64,000 nucleotides of DNA from Verrucomicrobiota bacterium (GCA_004294095.1 RDZR01000030.1:1-64000), one strand, 5' to 3'. Shown: positions 43,595-53,788, counted from the first letter of the stretch. Numbers and translations are program-made. The notes: generated from the letters alone by a model not told the origin.

Positions 43595-45832
43595 TTAGAA
43601 TAAAATTTCGTGCTCGATGCTTTCTTGCGGGGCGATGGAGCAAGTCGGCCACTGAGTAAATGCATGAAGCGGCAGTGCTTGCTGTCTCTGCTCGGTGGAT
43701 TCCACGCAGATCCGCACTTGGATTGCATGATTTCCTGGATTGTGGATGGCGAATTTCACCGCGCGTGCTGACTTCTCAATCACGCTGATGTTTACCGCAT
43801 CGAGAGCCGTGATGGATCCATTTTCCGGCTGATAGTAAATCGTCGGAAGTTCCAATGCGGAAAGCAGCACGCTCACTTCGCACCAGCATGGGCCGTAAAA
43901 AATTTCTCCAACAGGTTCTAACCAATCAGACATGTTGACTCGCTCACAGATCCAGCCAGCAGGCATCGGCCCTTTGCCATAGCGAGCTAAGATCGGACGA
44001 TCTTCTCGCGAGACATATTGTGGCAAGGCAGATGCAATTTCACGAGCCAAGTTGAGATAGAACGAGTTGCCGGTTTTGCGAAAAAGGCGGAAGAGTGAAT
44101 CGCCTGATAGAGTGCAAATCCCTGGCGAGGAATGTTTATTTTGCACACTCGCGATCACCGTGCCGGTCGTCGCCATCTGCATCGCGCCAAAGGTGGAAGC
44201 CGTCGGGAACACAAAATCGTATGGCACACACCAAGTTGCACAATAGGCCGCCACCGCTTCTGCGCGTTTTGTCCACTCGCCATCATGCGCCTCCATCAGC
44301 GCAACCATGCTTTCTAACAGGCCAAATGCAGATTCACTATCAGGCGCGGAAAGAATTTCTCCTGGCCCACCCGTGGTGTATCCTTGGCTTGAAAATTTTT
44401 CCCAGAAATAAGTGCCAATCTCGCTGGCAGCCGTTCCGAGTTCTGGGCGATTTAAGACCACCGATGCGAGGCACAATGCCGCAGGAGTGATCGCCGCGGA
44501 ATCGGACCCACCGACGATGAGATCGCCTGTATCTTCATCCACAAATTGGCCGATCTGGCGTTCCTTTTTCCACAATCTAACAAATGCATCCGCACACCGA
44601 GAGGCAGCATCGCGCCACAATTGCGGTGCGGGTGTCTGCGTGTGTTTGTCGCGCCAATCGATGCTCTTTAATAAAAACAACAAAGCATCTCCACTCTTCC
44701 GAGTCATGTGCCAACGCTGTCCTTTCGAGTGACCAAATGAATCGTCTAACCACTCAAATTGATCATACAAGCTTTTGAAAAATCCCGAGCTCGAAATCGC
44801 ATTTTCACAAACCCAATCCAAGGTCCGCGTTGCCCGCTCGCTCGTGAGATGATCGCCATCCACGATCAGCGGATAATTCACAATCGCGCCGCCCACCCAG
44901 CCAGATTGCCAATGCATCGGGCGCTCCTCCGTCACCGGACCCAGCGAGTAAAGATTGGCGGATGCGCTCCAGTTATCGCGATTGGTTTTTTCTTCAATCA
45001 ACCGCGCTGCGCTCGATAGCGCGAACGGTGTGCGCGGCAAACTTGGCGCAGAGATCTCACTGCGAATCTGGTTAAGGACTTCATACAAGCCAGCTCTGGA
45101 AGTGCATGGGAAAATATAGCTGCGCACTTGCAGCAATGCAGCTTCCCATTCACACCAATTGGGTGCTCGATCTGGACTTGGGCGGTCGGTTTGAAAGCAA
45201 TGATAACGCGTGCCCTCGCGGATGCCGGGCGCACTGATTCTCAATACCGCACGATTTCCGTTAGAATCAATTTCCACATCAAGCCCCGTATTTCCAAAAC
45301 GCGTCGCCTGCGGGGTGATTAACCACATCCCAAGCTGCCGGTGTGGATCGTAAAACCCGATTGCCGGCACTGAACAGTCTGCGCTTAAAAGTTGTAAAAA
45401 GCCGCCAACTTCATTCTCCGGCATGCGCGGAATATCGCCAATCAACGTCGGCACATCAGGTCCGGAATCACCCGTTTTTGCTGCAATCGGTGGGTATCCA
45501 GCTTGAGGGCGGCAGGCAAATCGATTGCCATCGTATGCGCCTGCTGGAATCACAAAATAATGCTGCGGCGTCCATGAATCGATTGGAAATTCGAGTGCAA
45601 ACCCAACTTGCTCAGCCTTTTGATCTTTTCCTGTTAGAGCACAATTTAACCATATGTCTTGGCCTTGGAGCGGACCATTTAGTGCGCGCTGGGTAAGTGA
45701 AAGAGTCCACTCCACTCCCGCGAAGGTTGAGATGCCAGAGTGCTCGATGCGTTGCTCATCGACGCGAGTTGAATCATCGTAACGTGCGAGGCGAATAATC
45801 GGCGAGGTGATTTCTGATAGATTGGACGACAT
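43595..45832 (-). CDS. Unassigned (alpha/alpha)6 glycosidase-like protein
   Basis: A 745-residue cytoplasmic protein without a signal peptide. The first about 250 residues look beta-rich and the middle part (about 280-640) has repeated helix pairs with aromatic and acidic loops (SGWVGGAIVNYPLIVDGDHL, GFFKSLYDQFEWLDDSFG, GGPGEILSAPDSESAFGLLE), as in six-hairpin glycosidases. I do not recognise the family. Position between a GH1 and a GH65 gene suggests a role in cutting the same oligosaccharide. The start was set at 45832 (MSSNLSEI), which overlaps nothing; the longer frame overlaps the GH1 end by 14 bp. Confidence 0.55.
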   Translation of the reverse strand: MSSNLSEITSPIIRLARYDDSTRVDEQRIEHSGISTFAGVEWTLSLTQRALNGPLQGQDIWLNCALTGKDQKAEQVGFALEFPIDSWTPQHYFVIPAGAYDGNRFACRPQAGYPPIAAKTGDSGPDVPTLIGDIPRMPENEVGGFLQLLSADCSVPAIGFYDPHRQLGMWLITPQATRFGNTGLDVEIDSNGNRAVLRISAPGIREGTRYHCFQTDRPSPDRAPNWCEWEAALLQVRSYIFPCTSRAGLYEVLNQIRSEISAPSLPRTPFALSSAARLIEEKTNRDNWSASANLYSLGPVTEERPMHWQSGWVGGAIVNYPLIVDGDHLTSERATRTLDWVCENAISSSGFFKSLYDQFEWLDDSFGHSKGQRWHMTRKSGDALLFLLKSIDWRDKHTQTPAPQLWRDAASRCADAFVRLWKKERQIGQFVDEDTGDLIVGGSDSAAITPAALCLASVVLNRPELGTAASEIGTYFWEKFSSQGYTTGGPGEILSAPDSESAFGLLESMVALMEAHDGEWTKRAEAVAAYCATWCVPYDFVFPTASTFGAMQMATTGTVIASVQNKHSSPGICTLSGDSLFRLFRKTGNSFYLNLAREIASALPQYVSREDRPILARYGKGPMPAGWICERVNMSDWLEPVGEIFYGPCWCEVSVLLSALELPTIYYQPENGSITALDAVNISVIEKSARAVKFAIHNPGNHAIQVRICVESTEQRQQALPLHAFTQWPTCSIAPQESIEHEILF

Positions 45833-45842
45833 ATAAAAATTG

Positions 45843-47291
45843 TTAGAGATTAGCACCGTTGGATTCGATGACGTTGCGATACCAGTGCGCAGAATCTTTC
45901 AACGTGCGTTTTTGTGTGGCGTAATCGACATGCACGATGCCAAATCGCGGCTTATAGCCCTCCGCCCACTCAAAATTGTCCATCAGTGACCATTGGAAAT
46001 ATCCACCTACCGGATATCCTTCTTCTGCTAGACGACGGAAACCTAACAAATAACGGTGCAAGTAGTCGATGCGCGCACCATCGTGCACGCAGCCATCGAT
46101 TCCTACCCAATCAAGATTGCAAAATCCATTTTCGGTAACGACCAGCGGCAACTTGCCTTGGCCGTAGCGATCGCTGTAAAATCTGCCTTTCCAGTAAAGA
46201 GCTTCTGGGGCCAACATCAGCCATGAAAGCAAGCCCGTTGGATGTTCTTGCGGATAAGCCAAGTCCTCCGGCGCGGCAGATGCCGCCGAGCCGCCACCCG
46301 CTAGCGAGGTAGCAGACTGCGAATCTGTTAGACCGGCTTGGCCTGCGCGCACACGAATTCCAGAATAGCAATTATAACCGATGAAATCTAACGGTTGGTG
46401 AATCAACGTCATGTCCTCCTCGCTTGGATGGTGCCATTTTTCGCCAAAAACACGCGGCGCCTCATCTGGATATTTTCCGAGAAATACCGGATCCATCCAA
46501 AGTGCCACATCCCATAACGATTGGCCAGCCACCGTGAATAGCGATTTTCTAGCAGCTTCGATGTTCTCTGGAGTTTCGGTATCGGGAATTTTCGCATAGC
46601 CAGCCGGTGCCATGCCAATGTGGACTGGCTGAGCGCACGCCGCGCGCAAGGCCAGCGTGCCATTGCCGTGAGCCAGCAGCGTGTGATGCACACAACGAAG
46701 TCCCTCTGTGGTGGACATTTTGAAACCAGGCGCATGATTGCCATCTTTATAGCCAGCAACGATGAAAACCGATGGCTCATTGAGCGTCATCCACCAGCCC
46801 ACCCGATCGCCTAACTCGCGGCCCATGAGATCCGCATATTCGGCAAACCAATGATGAATATCGCGATTCATCCAACCACCTTGATGATGCAAATGAAGTG
46901 GCAAATCCCAATGATAAAGCGTGGCGCACGGTTGAATTCCTGCGTCTAACAGTTCATCGACCAGTGCCTGATAGAAGTCCAATCCTTTTCGATTGATCGC
47001 ACCGGTTCCCTGCGGAATCACCCGTGGCCAAGAAATTGAAAATCGATACGCCTTGAGGCCCATTTCTTTCATCATCGCGATGTCACTCTTAAACCGATGA
47101 TAATGATCGCAAGCGACATCGCCCGTCACACCACCCGAGACGGCGCCTTCCTTGCGGCACATCATGTCCCAAATCGATGGTCCCTTGCCGTCCAGATCAT
47201 GAGCACCTTCTATCTGATAGGCAGCCGTTGCGGCACCCCACAAAAAATTGCTTGGAAATGTGGGCGCGCTGGATGGGTTTTTAGAATTCAT
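45843..47291 (-). CDS. bglB: GH1 beta-glucosidase
   Basis: A 482-residue family 1 glycosidase. FLWGAATAAYQIEGA is at about 16-30, the acid/base glutamate E172 in TLNEPSVF, the nucleophile E387 in VTENGF, and GGYFQWSLMDNFEWAEGY near the end. A Ser/Ala/Gly-rich insert (about 323-343) is unusual for the family. No signal peptide, so it acts on sugar taken up by the cell. The start at 47291 excludes 63 residues unlike GH1. First gene of the disaccharide operon, divergent from the pseudokinase gene. Confidence 0.95.
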   Translation of the reverse strand: MNSKNPSSAPTFPSNFLWGAATAAYQIEGAHDLDGKGPSIWDMMCRKEGAVSGGVTGDVACDHYHRFKSDIAMMKEMGLKAYRFSISWPRVIPQGTGAINRKGLDFYQALVDELLDAGIQPCATLYHWDLPLHLHHQGGWMNRDIHHWFAEYADLMGRELGDRVGWWMTLNEPSVFIVAGYKDGNHAPGFKMSTTEGLRCVHHTLLAHGNGTLALRAACAQPVHIGMAPAGYAKIPDTETPENIEAARKSLFTVAGQSLWDVALWMDPVFLGKYPDEAPRVFGEKWHHPSEEDMTLIHQPLDFIGYNCYSGIRVRAGQAGLTDSQSATSLAGGGSAASAAPEDLAYPQEHPTGLLSWLMLAPEALYWKGRFYSDRYGQGKLPLVVTENGFCNLDWVGIDGCVHDGARIDYLHRYLLGFRRLAEEGYPVGGYFQWSLMDNFEWAEGYKPRFGIVHVDYATQKRTLKDSAHWYRNVIESNGANL

Positions 47292-47455
47292 TGAACGGAA
47301 AAATGAAAGCTCGTTTTCAAGTGAGCGATCGCGAGACACAAGAAAAAACCATGTGAACCGTGAACGCATTTGTGTTTTTACCTGTTCTGAGAATCCATTC
47401 TCACGAGTGCTTGATTCTTTGCCAGATCGTAATTTTATGCTAGGCTGCGCGCTAG

Positions 47456-49966
47456 ATGGAAGAGTCGCAGACACAATCAAAACATCGATCGGAGTGGACC
47501 GGCACCGGCCCGTTCGGCAACGTCTATCCGCTCGAAGATGATGCTGGCAGCGAGATGGCCGTGAAAGTCATCAATCTACACCATGTAGCACTTCCTCGTC
47601 TGCAAGAGGTTTTTGAAAAAATTGGCGATGAGCGATGTCCGCCCGGCGTGATGCCGATGCGTTCATGGTCAAATGAGGGCGACCGCGCGATGTGGGGAAT
47701 GCCACTTATTTTGCAGGCAGACGAAAGTGGACAAGCATTGCCGAACAGCCTGCAAATTCAGCTAGGCAAGCATCCTGGAAACGAGACCTCCACGATGATT
47801 TTAGAAATCGCTGCCGCCCTCGCCCGTCTTCACGAGTGCGGAGTGGTTCATGGAAATTTAAAGCCATCTAACCTATTATTGGGGCCGGATCATAAATGGC
47901 TCGTCGCAGATGCCGGACTTGGGAATCAGCCGGGTGCAGCCGACATGCCATTTACCGATGCCATTCTCTATCAGGCACCGGATCAACTTCGCATCAATGG
48001 CAATCCTGAGATCACGCCGGATCCAAAGTGGGATGTTTATGCTTTTGGTGCATTAGCATATCGCGCTCTAACAGGAAAATTCCCGAGGTGCCATGATGTG
48101 TTTTGCCAAGTCACACCACTCGGCAACCAAGCCGTGCGATCTGGGGTGCATGCAAATTTAGAGCAAATCGCTCAGAACTTAGAAGCTAATCCGTTGCTTA
48201 GTTGGAGCCACTCGCCACTTGATCAAACAGAGCAGCATCTACGGCAATGGATCGAGCGTTGCCTTGTGTTAGATCCTGCAGATCGTCCGGCAAACATGAA
48301 CATCGTCGCCAATGAATTGACGATCGATTTGTCTTATATTTCGCATGTTACCAGTGCTTTAAATCCACCTGCTCGCTCAAACTTGGCATGGTGGGCGATG
48401 GCCTTCGCAGCGGTTTTCGCATTGATATTTGCCTTGCTCTGGATCGGCACGAGCAAAGCATTAATCGAAGCGCGCTTGCAATTATTAGCCAGTTCTGATC
48501 AAGCCTCAAAGGACTTAGAAACAGCACTGGCCCTGAAATCCGGTGCAGAAAATCTTGAGCGCAAGGTTGATCAAAAACTGCAATACGAACGTGAAGTGGC
48601 AGACATCAGTCTCAGTGCCTCGCGGCTGATGGGTGATCGGCTTTTTTCTTGGGCCATGGAAAAAGGCAATCGCCGCTTACCGCCGCTCGATGGGCGAGAA
48701 TTGCGGCTCAAACAGTTAGAAACATTCTATCAAGATTTTTTGAAATCGTCGGCCACTAATCAAATGCTCGACGCAGAACGCAAACGGGCAAAATTGCATC
48801 TAGCAGAAATTTCTCTAGCACTCGGCGATGCCAGCACGGCAGAGCAGCGTTTAGGAGAAGTGATGGAATCAATGGACCGCCAGCCGCAAAACGCTGAGAT
48901 GCGACTACGGATGGCAACCAATGCGCTACTCTTTGCATTGATGCGCCAAAGCAACAACCACGCAGAAACCGGCAAAGCCTTTGAAAATGCACGGCTTACT
49001 CTTGGCAAAGTGCCCAAAAGCGATGTCGATCAAGCGCGTTACGACCAATTAACTGCGGTGCTTGATTTGCATGAAGCACAATGGCTGGCATCGCGTGGCA
49101 ATGAACCCAAAGCACTCGAACAACTGCTTACGGCAACTCAAACACTCAATCGCCTTGCCGACGAGCATCCTCAATCCGTCATCCTTCGCTCGGAACTCGC
49201 AGCGTGTTATTTATCATCGGCAACATTGTTAGAAGGCATGGGTAATCTCGGCGATGCGCACGAAGCACGAGCACTGGCATCGAGCGAAATTGCCACCATG
49301 CTGCGGGACCACCCTAAAGATTTCGATCTGAGGCAGAAGCTGAGTTCATGTTACTTTTACATGGCTGAGCAAGCCGTGCTCTCGGCTGATCTAACATCCG
49401 CAGATCGCCTATCATCAGAAGCTTTGAAAATCATCGATGAGTTGCTTGCTGAGCAGCCTGAGCAAATTGATATCAGCGTAAAAAAAGCTGGCCTGTTAGG
49501 CTTGCAGGCTGGATTGCTACGCGATCGAGGATTTTCCAAAGAAGCATTTGCTGGCTACGAGCAGGCGATCCGCACGCTTGATGGAATTCTCGCATCATCC
49601 CCAGATCACGCGATGGCGCAATACAGGATGGCGCAACTTTGGTGGCAACAAGGACGAATGCTCGGCATGTCCGGTGATCGTAAAGCGGAAATTGATCATA
49701 TTTCTAAAGCCAATCATTTGTTAGAAAAAATGACCATTGCTCAAAGCGCCGACGGCCCGCGGCCAGCGATGATTCAATATGCCACGGCATATCTGTTAGG
49801 AGATCTCGGCCACGCGCTTCAAATGGCGGACCGCACCGCCGAGGCAAAGCAAGTATTTCAACAAGCCATTGATGTGTGGCAAGATCTCGCCACTTCTCGT
49901 CCACAAAGCGAGGAATTTAGCGAAGGCTTGGCATGGTGCCGGCAGCGATTCGACGATTTGAAATGA
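47456..49966 (+). CDS. Membrane-anchored pseudokinase-like protein with TPR-type region
   Basis: An 836-residue protein. Residues about 10-290 have a bacterial Ser/Thr kinase fold: glycine loop GTGPFGNVY (16-24), AVKV lysine K37, DAG in place of DFG (152-154), APD (174-176) and DVYAFG (193-198). The catalytic HRD is HGN (132-134), so the usual catalytic Asp is Asn. It is therefore probably a pseudokinase or a very weak kinase. One membrane helix lies at about 311-331. The remaining 500 residues are alpha-helical with TPR-like pairs (for example ALEQLLTATQTLNRLADEHP), probably a sensor or scaffold. No partner phosphatase or operon was seen. Confidence 0.85.
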   Translation: MEESQTQSKHRSEWTGTGPFGNVYPLEDDAGSEMAVKVINLHHVALPRLQEVFEKIGDERCPPGVMPMRSWSNEGDRAMWGMPLILQADESGQALPNSLQIQLGKHPGNETSTMILEIAAALARLHECGVVHGNLKPSNLLLGPDHKWLVADAGLGNQPGAADMPFTDAILYQAPDQLRINGNPEITPDPKWDVYAFGALAYRALTGKFPRCHDVFCQVTPLGNQAVRSGVHANLEQIAQNLEANPLLSWSHSPLDQTEQHLRQWIERCLVLDPADRPANMNIVANELTIDLSYISHVTSALNPPARSNLAWWAMAFAAVFALIFALLWIGTSKALIEARLQLLASSDQASKDLETALALKSGAENLERKVDQKLQYEREVADISLSASRLMGDRLFSWAMEKGNRRLPPLDGRELRLKQLETFYQDFLKSSATNQMLDAERKRAKLHLAEISLALGDASTAEQRLGEVMESMDRQPQNAEMRLRMATNALLFALMRQSNNHAETGKAFENARLTLGKVPKSDVDQARYDQLTAVLDLHEAQWLASRGNEPKALEQLLTATQTLNRLADEHPQSVILRSELAACYLSSATLLEGMGNLGDAHEARALASSEIATMLRDHPKDFDLRQKLSSCYFYMAEQAVLSADLTSADRLSSEALKIIDELLAEQPEQIDISVKKAGLLGLQAGLLRDRGFSKEAFAGYEQAIRTLDGILASSPDHAMAQYRMAQLWWQQGRMLGMSGDRKAEIDHISKANHLLEKMTIAQSADGPRPAMIQYATAYLLGDLGHALQMADRTAEAKQVFQQAIDVWQDLATSRPQSEEFSEGLAWCRQRFDDLK

Positions 49967-50003
49967 GCGTTGATTTTTTGAGAGACTCGCCCAGCTTTCT
50001 GGC

Positions 50004-50567
50004 ATGGCAGCTAGCAAAGCAATGAAGGAAAATCGTGTGGTGGTGAAAGTTTTTTTGTATGGGATCCAACCGCAGATTTGGCGCCGATTTTCAATTTCCC
50101 TCGATGTGACTTTTATTCAATTGAGCGATTCGATTCAAGCCGCAGTCGGCTGGGAAAATAAACACCCGCATGAGTTCCGCCACGGCAAAGGGAAAAACCT
50201 AACAGACGTGATTGGGCCTATCGGCTTGGAGGATCAAACGCCAGGAGAGTTTGCCGATGAAGCAGTGCTCACCGTCGCCACATTTCTCGGCAAGCGCCGC
50301 CTGCCGATTCGGATGTTATACCGCTACGATTTTGCGGATGAGTGGATTCACGAAGTGGTTTTTGAGAAAAAAATCATCGGCGATGGGCCGCCTGAAATGC
50401 TGGATGGAGCACGCAATGCGCCGCCCGAAGATTTCGGCGGAACATTTCAATACATGCAGGCATTGCATGGCGAAATCGAGTGGATGCACCCAGGCTATGA
50501 TCCTGAAGCGTTCGATGTGGCCAACGTTTCATTCGCTCGCAAGGCGACGAAGGCCAAGAAAAAGTAA
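50004..50567 (+). CDS. Plasmid pRiA4b ORF-3 family protein
   Basis: A 187-residue protein. The opening VVVKVFLYGIQPQIWRRFSI, then SIQAAVGWENKHPHEFR, LYRYDFADEWIHEVVFEK and the C-terminal FDVANVSFARKA match the pRiA4b ORF-3 (TnpR-like) family. The name refers to plasmid and insertion-element passengers, yet no transposase or element ends are near. The function is unknown. A Lys-rich tail ends the protein. Confidence 0.85.
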   Translation: MAASKAMKENRVVVKVFLYGIQPQIWRRFSISLDVTFIQLSDSIQAAVGWENKHPHEFRHGKGKNLTDVIGPIGLEDQTPGEFADEAVLTVATFLGKRRLPIRMLYRYDFADEWIHEVVFEKKIIGDGPPEMLDGARNAPPEDFGGTFQYMQALHGEIEWMHPGYDPEAFDVANVSFARKATKAKKK

Positions 50568-50604
50568 GTTGTCCTCACACTGATTTCCCTTCACGAACGT
50601 CCCC

Positions 50605-52074
50605 ATGCGCATTCAGGAATTAGCCAAAGAACACGCTCTGTTAGAATCATGTGCCGAGGTGCTAAGTTGGGATGAAGAAACTTATCTTCCAGCAAATGCA
50701 TTGGCTCATCGCGCCGATCAAGTGGCATGGCTGCATTCGCGCGCTCACGAATTGGTCACCTCTGCGGAGTGGGAAGATGCCTTGAACGAGGCGCTTGAAA
50801 ATGATTCTAACAAAAATTCGCGGGACGTTCAAAATTTACGATTGCTCGAACGTGAGTTACGGCGTGCGAAGTGCCTACCCATCGAGTTAATCAATCGCGA
50901 GTCAGTGGCATGTTCTAAAGGAAAACACGCATGGGCCAAAGCACGGGAGAAATCCCATTTCCCAGATTTTTTGCCACACCTTGAAGTTTTGTTAGATATC
51001 GCTCGCGAAAAAGCAGAACTTTGGGGCTACTCGGGCGAAGCGTATGACGCGCTGTTAGAAAATTACGAAAGGAATACCAGCACCGCGCAGATCGTCGCCT
51101 GCTTTGCTGCGCTCGAGCCCGCCGTCATTGAAATTTCGACTGCCGCTATCCAGCATGGAAAAATGCGCACCACATTGCTGCCAGCGGGCCCATATCCGGT
51201 GGCCGCGCAAATGGAGTTGAATGCTCGGGTGGCCGCAGCCGTGGGATTTGATTTTGATTCCGGCCGGATCGATACGACGGCACATCCATTTTGCACCACG
51301 CTCGGCCCACGCGATATCCGGATCACCACGCGTTATGATGAAAATGACTTCACCTCGTCCTTGTTTGGCGTGCTCCATGAAGCTGGCCACGGATTGTATG
51401 AGCAAGGCTTGCCGGTTGACGATTTTGGTCTGCCATCGGGAAAAGCCGTCTCGCTCGGAATTCACGAATCGCAATCTCGCTTGTGGGAAAATCACGTCGG
51501 TCGCTCACGCGCATTTTGGCATGTTTGGTATCCAAAAGCGCAGGAAATTTTTCCTCAATTGAAATCATTTCCGTTAGAAGATTTCATGCATTATTTGTGG
51601 CGTGCTGAACATTCACAAATTCGCGTGGAGGCAGATGAGGCGACTTATGATTTGCACATTTTCCTCCGGGTAGATCTGGAACGCCGCTTGCTCGCAGGCA
51701 ATCTAACAGCACGAGATTTGCCAGAAGCTTGGAACGCTGGATACACCGCGCGCTTTGGCTTCGCTCCGGAGGATGACCGCCACGGATGCTTGCAAGATAT
51801 TCATTGGGCGATGGGCGGCATCGGATATTTTGCAACTTACACTCTTGGGAACATGCACGCCGCGCAGCTCTTCGCAGCGGCGATGAAAGATGCTTCCATC
51901 GCCAATGAATTCGCTACGGGAAATTTTTCACCTTTGTTAGATTGGCTCAGAAATGCAGTGCATCGCCACGGCGGATTGATCGATCCCTGGGACTTGATCA
52001 CTTCTGCAACGGGCGTGGCACCCAATTCATCTCCCTACATTCATCACCTACGCAATCGATACCTCGGCTCATGA
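50605..52074 (+). CDS. M32 metallocarboxypeptidase (Taq type)
   Basis: A 489-residue zinc peptidase removing C-terminal residues. The zinc motif HEAGH is at 258-262; upstream TAHPFCTTLGPRDIRIT and downstream GIHESQSRLWENHVGRSRAFW are the conserved M32 segments. All-helical fold, cytoplasmic, usual length. The tmk start overlaps its stop by four bases (ATGA), so the two are translated together. Confidence 0.96.
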   Translation: MRIQELAKEHALLESCAEVLSWDEETYLPANALAHRADQVAWLHSRAHELVTSAEWEDALNEALENDSNKNSRDVQNLRLLERELRRAKCLPIELINRESVACSKGKHAWAKAREKSHFPDFLPHLEVLLDIAREKAELWGYSGEAYDALLENYERNTSTAQIVACFAALEPAVIEISTAAIQHGKMRTTLLPAGPYPVAAQMELNARVAAAVGFDFDSGRIDTTAHPFCTTLGPRDIRITTRYDENDFTSSLFGVLHEAGHGLYEQGLPVDDFGLPSGKAVSLGIHESQSRLWENHVGRSRAFWHVWYPKAQEIFPQLKSFPLEDFMHYLWRAEHSQIRVEADEATYDLHIFLRVDLERRLLAGNLTARDLPEAWNAGYTARFGFAPEDDRHGCLQDIHWAMGGIGYFATYTLGNMHAAQLFAAAMKDASIANEFATGNFSPLLDWLRNAVHRHGGLIDPWDLITSATGVAPNSSPYIHHLRNRYLGS

Positions 52075-52682
52075 AAAAGCGCGGATTTTTAATTGTGTTA
52101 GAGGGCATCGATGGCACCGGGAAATCCAGCCAAGCGGCTCATTTGAAAAAGTGGTTAGAAGACTGCGGGCACAAGGTCGTCGCCAGCCGTGAGCCGACAG
52201 ATGGTCCTTGGGGGAAAAAACTCCGCGAGTCTGCGATGCTTGGACGCATGACTGCCGAAGAAGAGCTCGATTACTTTCTCAAAGATCGCAAACAACACGT
52301 GGATGAACTCATCGAGCCATCGCTCGCTGCGGGGAAAATCGTAATTCTGGATCGTTATTATTTTTCCACCATGGCCTATCAAGGCGCGCGCGGTTTTGAT
52401 CCTCTTGAAATCCGGCGGCGGAATGAAGAATTCGCCCCGCGGCCGGATCTGTTAGTCATTCTGGATTTACCAGTCGAAGATGCCCATCAACGGATCGGCG
52501 TGCGAGGTGATGCGACCAATGAATTCGAGAAACGTGAAGCACTGCAAACATGCCGCGAGATTTTTCTTTCCTTGAGAAACGAACCATTCGCGGTGGTGAT
52601 TGATAGCCACTCGAGCTGCGATGAAGTGGCTGAGAAAATCACCGAAGCAGTTAGATATTTTTTAGGAAATGTTAGAAACTAA
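52071..52682 (+). CDS. tmk: Thymidylate kinase
   Basis: A 203-residue dTMP kinase. The P-loop LEGIDGTGKSSQ lies at about 10-21, REPTDGPWGKKLRE binds the nucleotide, ILDRYYFSTMAYQGARG carries the DRY motif, and LDLPVEDAHQRI follows. The start at 52071 (MKKRGFL) overlaps the M32 peptidase stop. It makes dTDP for DNA synthesis. Tail-to-tail overlap of 21 bp with the next gene. Confidence 0.95.
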   Translation: MKKRGFLIVLEGIDGTGKSSQAAHLKKWLEDCGHKVVASREPTDGPWGKKLRESAMLGRMTAEEELDYFLKDRKQHVDELIEPSLAAGKIVILDRYYFSTMAYQGARGFDPLEIRRRNEEFAPRPDLLVILDLPVEDAHQRIGVRGDATNEFEKREALQTCREIFLSLRNEPFAVVIDSHSSCDEVAEKITEAVRYFLGNVRN

Positions 52683-53765
52683 TTCTTCGGGCTCCAAAAA
52701 ATCCATGCGGTAGCGAAGCAAGCAACCAACGCCGCCGTGACTGTTGAGCAATTCATCTCCTTCGCACACTTCGATCGGAACGCCTCTGGCAGTCGCTAGC
52801 CTGACCAATTCCTCTCTCTCAGCGATGTTCAATTCCTCAGAAATCACCAGTTCTGATGCCGCGCCGTATTCGATGGCTTGAAGCGTTTTCGCGGTGCCGA
52901 CGGTGGCAAGACCATTGCGGCATAATTGCTGGTGCAATCGTTCCACCGTGCTGTGAGATTCTATCTGCTCCACCTCGATAAATGCTTCAATCGCATGCTC
53001 TAACACCATCGAGTAATCTTGCCCGTTGGGTGCTTGTAGAACGGTATCCACCACTCGCGCTTCAAGCTCTTTGGGCAATGCACTGCGCAGCGCACTGACG
53101 TTGCGCGGATGACCTGCTAGAATGAGATGATTGTGCCCGCGTTTAGCCATCAGGCTGGAAATAATTTCCACTTGGTCTTTCAGAAACCGGCGGTCGTTTT
53201 CGCGTTTTTTGTCGTGGAAATGCTCGCGCGTCCACTCGCGGCCCACCCGTTGATTCATCTCTGGGCGAGAGGCTAAAATTTGCTCACTAATCGCACCTAA
53301 GGTGATTTCAAAAATCCGCGAGCTATCATCGGTATTGATGATCACCACGAAGCGATAAAAGCGATCTTTGAGTTGCACTAACGGAAAAATGGCGGGTAAC
53401 TCGCCGACGTGAAAATGATTCTCCATCGTCGCGCTGAATGGGAGAAAGAGCAGCAACGGCTTTTCACCCACACGACAAAATGCAGCCACTGATTTCACCG
53501 AATCCGGCCATGTTTGGCGGAACATGAGTTGAGTTTCCTGGCGCGCTTGATCGAAGGACGCGCGCCTTGAGCTTGGAATCGCACTTCGTGCAATGGTGCT
53601 CCACTGGTTGAATTTGCTGCGCAAGGCATCCGTGCATTCTCGTAAATCAAAAAATGCGCTGATGACTGAGTCTTCGGTTTCTTCCAAGGTGGCGAGTGCT
53701 TCAATATGCCGATGCAGAACTTGCATTTCTTGGAATGTGGCATGGATCTTGGGCTCTATTAGCAT
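52662..53765 (-). CDS. Bacterial release-factor-like (baeRF) family protein
   Basis: A 367-residue protein resembling bacterial homologues of archaeo-eukaryotic release factor 1: a middle strand-turn-helix HLILAGHPRNVSALRSALP and a final domain with AASELVISEELN, ELVRLATARGVPIEVCEGDE and GVGCLLRYRMDF, as in the eRF1 C-terminal/Pelota fold. The catalytic GGQ motif is not visible. Proposed roles of the family are ribosome rescue and stress response. No operon partner. Confidence 0.72.
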   Translation of the reverse strand: MLIEPKIHATFQEMQVLHRHIEALATLEETEDSVISAFFDLRECTDALRSKFNQWSTIARSAIPSSRRASFDQARQETQLMFRQTWPDSVKSVAAFCRVGEKPLLLFLPFSATMENHFHVGELPAIFPLVQLKDRFYRFVVIINTDDSSRIFEITLGAISEQILASRPEMNQRVGREWTREHFHDKKRENDRRFLKDQVEIISSLMAKRGHNHLILAGHPRNVSALRSALPKELEARVVDTVLQAPNGQDYSMVLEHAIEAFIEVEQIESHSTVERLHQQLCRNGLATVGTAKTLQAIEYGAASELVISEELNIAEREELVRLATARGVPIEVCEGDELLNSHGGVGCLLRYRMDFLEPEELVSNIS

Positions 53766-53788
53766 TCTCGCAATTTACGGAGTGCACG

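Noticed and set aside
50004-50567. Insertion element implied by the pRiA4b ORF-3 protein
   Set aside because: No transposase, terminal inverted repeat or target duplication was found around it, and the flanking backbone word density is normal.
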